Source: Thuidium tamariscinum (Eukaryota; Streptophyta; Bryopsida; Hypnales; Thuidiaceae). Taken from it: 64,000 bases of DNA. This document shows positions 57,990-64,000 of the stretch, piece by piece (within the stretch, counting starts at the first letter, position 1; every line of letters begins with the position of its first letter). Location of the stretch: positions 24,742,386-24,806,385 of the forward strand of contig OX344752.2 of the NCBI GenBank assembly GCA_947034885.2, given 5' to 3'. The notes under the pieces were generated by a model, which was given only the letters and a program-made list of their open reading frames with translations, made no database searches and was not told the origin of the DNA. The position numbers and the translations under genes were made by a program.

Positions 57990-58341
57990 TTGACAACAAA
58001 CTTGAGATTTCACTATTGGATCTTAACTTTGTTTTTGTGTATTATGAAAGAATCTAAGAAAGTTTTATAATGAAAATTTTGCTCAAATGTCATCTCTAAA
58101 AATATTGGATATGAAAAAACAATATTGTGAAGATTTATTGAATCTTCCAATAAATAATGATTCTACGAAGTAAAAATGTAATTAAATTGAGGTGCTAATT
58201 GTGCATTTGTTCATTCTGCAATTGGCAATATTGAGATTTTTCTCACATTGGTGCAGATACTTTTAGCATATTTTCTTTTTTTTAATACAAGTGATCATCT
58301 ATAATAACCTCATATCATAGAAGTGGCAAGTAATCATACTA

Positions 58342-58764
58342 AGGTAGAGGTACCCATTCTTGACTAGGGACCCATACCCAATTTGTAGAGTGCAACTATA
58401 TCTAACTGAAACTAGAACATATTTCTAACCGAAGTTTGGAATGCATTTTTTCTTCTATTTTAAGTTTAGGCCCTATAAGATCATGACACATGTCTCAAAT
58501 TAGTGAGCAAGAAAGTAGGAAATAGTGAATGAGAAAGTATTTAGCCTATCAGTGGAATTGGAAGAATCTAGACATTAGCTATTACTCCAGACAATTTTTT
58601 GGCTTCCAAAAATCACGGTAATATCAGTCTTGGGTATAAAATTCTGAAAAAAATTTAGTCTCTATATTTCCTATATTTCTACTTAGTAAAATTTTCACTT
58701 GCCTCACACTACTCACAATTTGCTTCAAAATCACTTAAGTGATCGACTATGGGTACTCCTACCT
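58342..58764. mobile_element. 423-bp TA-flanked transposon family (H), copy 3
   Basis: TA|AGGTAGAGGTACCCATTC at the left and, on the minus strand, AGGTAGGAGTACCCATAG at the right, with TA on both sides (58340-58341, 58765-58766). The best-preserved ends of the family. Non-coding. Confidence 0.85.
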
Positions 58765-58769
58765 TAATT

Positions 58770-59439
58770 GACAATACATAGATGTGACATGGGTGTAATT
58801 CATCATACAAATCTATCACAAAAAAAATCTACCACATGTGAATGTACGCGTCAAATACATCTTGAAATTATGCATCAAACTTTGATGTAATTTTACTAGC
58901 TTGAATTTGTGTTGGACAATGGCATGTAGGAGTTGAAAGTATTCTTCTATATAGAGGAATAGTTTATTTTTGTATTGAATTTCTTCATAAGTATGCATTG
59001 AATTAATTTTTTTGGTGATGAAATGCTTTTCTATACAATATTAAAAAAATAACAATCTTAGAGTAGTGACAAAAAGTCAAGTCCTATAATTTTAGTAGTC
59101 TTTACAACATCCACATGTATATGTGACTAATGGTATCTAAAATAAACAAATTATGTTAGTTCATGAGGGAAATCTCCAATCCAAAAAGTAGCCCATCATC
59201 TATGTTTTTTCTTGTAGACCTACAATAGCCTTGTCTTTTCAACTTTTGATATCATCTTGGTAGAATTGTTTACAATAGAATATTCAAATGCTTTATCCTA
59301 GTCATCACATTGATGCAACATGGTATTAAAAGACACTCCTACTTCTAATGATGAAATGGACCACCCTCTAAAAAAAATTTGGTCAACATCCTCATACCGC
59401 CACTTTTTTTTTGGCTTGTGCACTAGACTTGTCTACATT
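58770..59439. other. AT-rich DNA, no gene seen
   Basis: No supported feature. Confidence 0.4.
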
Positions 59440-59720
59440 TCAAATATGAGAAGATGTATATTCTTTCTCTAGTAATAGCTTCAAGTCATAATAAAGTATA
59501 GTGCCATTAGAAAGATGTAATCCCCATACTTTACTAGTGTCCAAACCTTGGAACACCATCAAAAACAACCCTAGATAATTATAAAACACCTTCATCATTT
59601 GAGATTGAAAATTTCTTCCTTGAAAGGTGTAACATGCATCTACAAACTCCAACTTTAAGCACAAAGGAGAAACAAAATGCCCTAAATTTGTATACCCATG
59701 ACATATTTTACTCCTTTTTC
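59440..59720 (-). pseudogene. Decayed protein fragment, unknown family
   Basis: The minus strand reads protein-like for about 85 codons to TGA at 59440-59442 (NLGHFVSPLCLKLEFVDACY, ..FQGRNFQSQMMKVFYNYLG.., ..LDTSKVWGLHLSNG..). No start Met is present, and upstream the frame is lost while another frame carries Lys/Arg-rich text, suggesting frameshifts. Probably a TE-derived remnant; no motif fixes the family. Confidence 0.3.
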
Positions 59721-61450
59721 TTCCTTTCTTCTATCCAAAATAGGCTTCTTCCCTTGATTACGGGACAAGATGTCCTCTTCAAAAAAGATCCAAGAGATAC
59801 TAGATGTAATTGGGAGCATCTTGATGTCTCCTAAGACCACATGTGATAGTAGAATTGTTTACACTTTGAATTCTTGGCTTGTGTCTTTGACAAGCCAAGA
59901 GCTAGGTTAGAGGAAATGTATACCTATATCAACATGTCCAAAAGCAACTAGCTCTAATTCTAAAAATCTGACAATCACAATGCCAAAAGCACTTGTGCTA
60001 AAATCAATTTTTAGACTTGCAATCACATGCCTTCTATCCAACAACCACCACCACTAGCTCAATCCCAACCAGACACATAATTGCCTTCCTCTCTTATAGA
60101 AGTCATCCACTCTCACTCCAATATCCTACCTCCATAGGCTCTAAATCCACCATCAAAAGGTTGTAGCAAAATTAGATGCCCCCTACATCCAATTTCAACT
60201 CGCATTAGGGCATTTCTAGGCCTAAACCTAGGTAGTGGAATTCAAAAGCTCTACATTTATGAAATGACTACATTATTCCTGTAACAACAAACTTTGGTTA
60301 ATGTATAGTTCTACAAAATGTTTGAAAAATGCATTCTTTTGAATGGCGGTTTGGAACATTCCACCACTATGTCAATAGTACTTACACTGTTATACATGCC
60401 TCATTTTCATTTGCCTGCATCACTTTTGAACTTTCAAACCATTGTGCACCATTAGGTAATCTCTCCTTCTAACGTACAATTAATAAATAATGCCACAAAC
60501 TAAAACTGAATGATCATTGATTTGTTGAGGAGTAAAAAGTAGACAGTAACGTCAAGAGCAAAGTCAAGAACAACAGACATGACTCACACAATGGACAGTA
60601 ACAACCTTCCCTGCACATAGCTGAATGATACATTAAGTATGAGTCCCTGCCAGGTTCTTAAAGTTTTTTTCTCATTTTTGTTAAAGTGCCAAAGTGGTGA
60701 TATAAAAGGTTATAGGGCTGCTTCAAATTTCAATATTCATTCACATATTGGATAGAAAATATCATATTAACACATATTACATGTCCATCATTTTCTTTTC
60801 ATTCACAATTTGGCAATTTTATCCAAGATATTTTTTGAATATGGAGTTTTTTAGTGAAAATTTCACAATTTGGTGCCACTTTCTAGCCAATTTATTTTTT
60901 GGGTGCAATTTGGCACTAGAAAGTCAAAAAATAGCTTTGATCCATACCCAACCAAGTCTCACTCTGGAGATGCTTTCATCACGAGCTTCTTCTTGATAAC
61001 TTAACCTTGGAACAACATGTATAGGGGGGGGACCTTAGAAATCATTCTTTCTAAACGTTAGGAAGTGTTGGTATACCCCCTCCCAAAAAAAAACCAAAAT
61101 TCATTGGGAGTCAAAGTACTATAGAAGATATCCCCTTTTCACCCTTAATTCCAAGGATGAATAGTTGCAATTTTATCTTACACAAGAAAATGTGTTGGCA
61201 TTCATTGGACAATAAATGTCCTTTAAGGGAAAACACCCAATATTGCACCTTTTCCTTGTGTTGGACTCTAGATTCATCCAATTGTGTCCGTGGATTGCAA
61301 TAAATGTGCCTGCCAAATGCTTGAGTCTAATTCATTGATGCAACTAAAGGATACATACCAAAATCTAATTGACTCACTACTGATTTTAACAAGGTTCATA
61401 TTGGGGTGTACCTAGATGACAATTTTAGTGGTGTCAGGAGCTCAGTCAAG
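59721..61450. other. No gene seen
   Basis: Includes a C-rich, stop-rich tract at 59950-60250 and a G-run at 61024. An 82-codon frame at 60748 is Phe/Ile/His-rich noise. Confidence 0.4.
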
Positions 61451-61452
61451 AG

Positions 61453-61776
61453 CTAACACTTTGAAAAATCATAGAAATTACATATAACATCCAAAAAATC
61501 TATGGTGCTTCCACCATATGGGTTAAGTTGAGTGATGACATAACTTCTATTTTCCATTGACTGATCTATTTTTTTAATTTTTGGGGTAACAAATGATGGA
61601 GGCAAATGGATCTCACTGATTGCATCAAAACAAAGACGATGAAAATACAACCACACAAGTGTAGAAAGAGGAAGACACCCAAAACCAATTAGTATTCCTA
61701 TGTCATTTGTGTCAAAAACAAAAGCAAGCAAAAACAGTACAGAATTTCCATTGAATTTTTTTCTTCTTCTTCTCAC
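61453..61776 (-). CDS. Exon-like frame with a possible membrane segment
   Basis: About 107 codons on the minus strand to TAG at 61453-61455. A pyrimidine-rich stretch ending GACATAG|G (about 61697) would make an exon that begins ILIGFGCLPLSTLVWLYFHR, one hydrophobic span followed by a charged segment (..SEIHLPPSFVTPKIKKI.., ..NPYGGSTIDFLDV..). This single-span plus basic juxtamembrane layout occurs in receptor-like proteins, but no kinase or other domain follows. Family unknown. Confidence 0.3.
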   Translation of the reverse strand: MRRRRKKFNGNSVLFLLAFVFDTNDIGILIGFGCLPLSTLVWLYFHRLCFDAISEIHLPPSFVTPKIKKIDQSMENRSYVITQLNPYGGSTIDFLDVICNFYDFSKC

Positions 61777-61949
61777 TCTTCTTCTTCTTCTTGAACTCTT
61801 CAGTCAAACCTCCATCTTGACTGGAGTTAGCCCAACAATGTCAAATGTGATACTCTCCGTGAATGCGAATCTCTATCAATCCAGCAATCAAAGACTTGTG
61901 GCCATGCATTCTCTCCGACAGAAAGTTGTCCTGGGTTTTCCATAATGTA

Positions 61950-62015
61950 CCTTTTGAGAGGGGAAGAAACTTTGGATTGCAGGACTGATGGAAGGTAATG
62001 TACTGTGTACCACCT
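61950..62015 (-). CDS. Possible small exon upstream of the previous frame
   Basis: On the minus strand TTTTTTCTCTTCAG|GTGG is a near-ideal acceptor (about 62013) and CTCAAAAG|GTACAT a donor about 63 bases on. All three frames are open, so the reading cannot be chosen. It may join the 61453-61776 frame. Confidence 0.2.
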
Positions 62016-62367
62016 GAAGAGAAAAAATACAAGCAACAACTAAAGACTCACTCTAGAAAACAATAATAAGGCTCTGGCAAACAGAATTCTGTTTCACTTG
62101 TTAAAAGAAAAAAGAGTAAGGTACGTTGTGCACCCATAATCCTCACTCACTCGCAACAGTACCGGTACTTTGCTTGGATAACATACAGTGAGGTTCTGCA
62201 CTTTGGTGGCGAGTGCTGAATCATTTAATTAAAGTCTCAAAAGGTATACAATCTGTTTCCGACAAGGGCCCCATTTGTGCAAGATAGGGTGACCTGTTTT
62301 TGTGAAGGAGGTCGGGGAATAGATGGAATGATGAAGTTGAGCAGCCTCATTGTTGGGTGATGATTAA

Positions 62368-63256
62368 CCCTGGACTGCTGCTAGCGCCATTCTGTGGAGT
62401 TTGGATGACAGTCCAAGGTCATAAGAAGACAACAAAAGTAGTTTTTTATCCACTTCTTTTATGACCTTTCATGTTGAGTTATAAAGAGTCTCCAATTCAG
62501 TTTTTAGTCTAACTAATGTTTGTTTTCATGTGGTTGAGAAGTAAGTAAAGAAAGTGGATGGCATAACATTCAGTAGCAGCCTGTCCCACTGCCTCCCATC
62601 GGATGAAATGGTGTGAAATATTTCACACCACTCAGTAACTAAAGTTGCAAACTTCAAGAAATGTCAGATGAAATTAGGTGATGGGGACTTCACAAAGGGA
62701 AAGGCAGTCCTTCTATGGGCTAGTAAATGTTATGGCAATATATGCCATTTTAGTGTATTTTGAGAAATTGAGTAAATCTGAAATTTCTCCACAAAAATGA
62801 TATTTTTTGAGTTGGAGCCCAACTAAAGAAATGAAGGTCCTCTACTTTAGTTTCTACTCTAATTGGAGTTTTGGGAAAATTTGTAATATTGAATATTTTA
62901 TTGCGGTTTGAACTTTGAATGTATTTTCAATGTCTACTACATTTTAATTATAGAAGGATACGGAAATTAAATTCACACCATGATGTTTGTCACTATAATT
63001 TACACACATGGTGAAATTTTCAGACTTTTTGAGATATTTTTCTATCTAGTTTGATTTTTCCTTCACTTTATCTTCAAAAAATCTTGTAAAAATCAATTTT
63101 CCTCACAAAAATCTAAATTTTTTGTGAAGTAGAGAATATATGTAATTTAACCTCTAAAAATAAATTAAAATGTTTTCATACATACTTGGTTTGAAAATGG
63201 AAAAAAACTTAGTGATGACTAAAGAAGCTTAGAATTAGTGGTTATAGGTTCATCCT
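62368..63256 (+). mobile_element. TTAA-flanked transposon, 728-bp family, copy D, with nested MITE
   Basis: TTAA at 62364-62367 and 63257-63260 (the latter shared with copy E). It starts CCCTGGACTGCTGCTAGCGC. The sequence follows copies A and B but is interrupted by a Q element at 62568-62732. The right end is eroded (..GGTTCATCC|TTTAA). No ORF. Confidence 0.75.
62568..62732 (-). mobile_element. ATTCAGTAGC-family MITE (Q), copy 2, nested
   Basis: ATTCAGTAGCAGCCTG at the left, ..GGCTAGTAAATG at the right; reverse complement of 39708-39912. The host sequence on the two sides reads ATGGCATAA and ATGGCAATA, an imperfect 8-9-bp duplication of the ATGGCA..AT site still intact in copies A and B. 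That fits hAT- or Mutator-type insertion. Non-coding. Confidence 0.75.
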
Positions 63257-63260
63257 TTAA

Positions 63261-63987
63261 AACTGAAATGCCGGGCCTATGACCACTGGTTTCAGGCTGC
63301 ACTCTCAGTTACTCAGTTCATTACCATTTTGTAACCAGATGTATATGGAAACTTTTATTTTTATTTTTCAGAGATGAAACCGCATGTCCTCAGTACTTCA
63401 TAGAAATTTCAGATTTTTTTGAGGAAAATTGTATTTTCTGAAATTTTTTGAAGAGAAACTGAAGAAAAAATCATATGAAATATAAAATAATCTCAACAAA
63501 TCTGAAAATTTCACCATGTGTGAAAAATACAGCAGAAATCATCATGGTGTAAACTAATTTGCCGTGTACATCTATAATTAGAATGCAGTGGACATTAAAA
63601 ATACAACCAAAGTTCAAGCTGCAATAAAATATTCAATTTTACGAATTTCTTCAAAATTTCAATTGGAGAAGAAACTACAATACAGGACCTCCATTTCATT
63701 AGTTGGGCTCAAATTCAAAAAATGTCGTTTTCAAGGACAAATTTCAGATTTACTCAATTTCTCAAACTACACTAAAATGACAAATTTTGCCATCCGTTTT
63801 TCTTCATTATTTCTGAAGTACGTGAAAAAAATCATCAACAACACTAAGAATTAACTTGGACACTCTTTGTAACTCAACATGAAAAGTCATTGGAAAAAAA
63901 ATGGATGAAAAAACTACTATTCAACCCTTCTGGTGGCTTGGAGAAGTCATTCGGAAGCCACATAATGGCGCCGCCGGCGCTTAGGGG
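63261..63987 (-). mobile_element. TTAA-flanked transposon, 728-bp family, copy E
   Basis: TTAA at 63257-63260 and 63988-63991. Read on the minus strand it begins CCCCTAAGCGCCGGCGGCGC. 727 bp. An 88-codon plus-strand frame (63588-63854) exists, but the matching stretch in copy B has stops, so it is not a conserved gene. Confidence 0.85.
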
Positions 63988-64000
63988 TTAAAGGTTACTT

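Noticed and set aside
63588..63854. 88-codon frame in TTAA element E, partly matched in copy A
   Set aside because: Copy B has stops and copy A a frameshift at the same region, so similarity is at the DNA level only.
1..64000. CRISPR arrays, bacterial operons, ribosome binding sites, rRNA
   Set aside because: Nothing of the kind; base composition, splice-like signals and transposons indicate eukaryotic nuclear DNA.

Overview
The window is repeat-rich, AT-rich nuclear DNA of a eukaryote. I could not find one intact, confidently named host gene in 64 kb. A plant with a large genome is the likeliest source: there is a GC-rich promoter-like block with two perfect GCCACGTGGC G-boxes, a TATA box and a splice donor; a family with Emigrant/pogo-like TIRs; gctag/gatcga-rich leader-like DNA; and a Ty3/gypsy remnant of the gag-pol type that, from memory, occurs in fungi and in non-seed plants (Tcn1-like chromoviruses). 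An animal source is not excluded, because TTAA-targeting elements and this gag type also occur there.

Layout. 1-2.7 kb: left-edge gene on the minus strand, probably two exons, with a Cys/His zinc-binding region; it runs off the window and seems to carry one frameshift. 2.9-7.7 kb: tandem repeats, two promoter-like blocks and short decayed coding pieces. 11.0-15.6 kb: a decayed Ty3/gypsy element (gag, zinc knuckle, protease, RT, RNase H, start of integrase) with a small transposon just upstream and another cutting off its 3' part. 16.7-39.9 kb: almost wholly small DNA transposons, fold-back elements and unassigned AT-rich DNA, with a CCAATTGG/CCGATTGG motif array at 33.1-34.2 kb and a near-perfect 72-nt palindrome at 36.9 kb. 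28.4-31.7 kb and 39.9-41.1 kb hold GC-richer islands with exon-like frames. 41.5-41.8 kb: twin hairpins. 44-51 kb: more transposons, including a 1.4-kb pogo-like element with both ends. 51.2-54.4 kb: the best candidate host locus (TATA box, pyrimidine-rich leader, CpG-rich DNA, possible exons). 54.8-64 kb: transposons again, ending in a tail-to-tail pair of TTAA elements.

The main result is a set of transposon families that can be defined inside the window from their own ends and target duplications. (1) TTAA-flanked elements with 5'-CCC ends: five copies of one ~728-bp family plus two related elements. (2) A ~720-bp family with GGGTGATTGCAAGAAACAC ends and 4-bp target duplications, five copies. 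(3) Elements sharing TA|AGGTA...TACCT|TA ends: a 423-bp family (three copies), a 273-bp family (two copies of identical length) and a ~160-bp element. (4) Pogo-like elements with CAGTARAACCTCTC ends. (5) A ~165-205-bp family with ATTCAGTAGC ends. Nesting gives relative ages, for example two TTAA elements inside a TTAA site of a 423-bp element. All functions are inferred from sequence alone.
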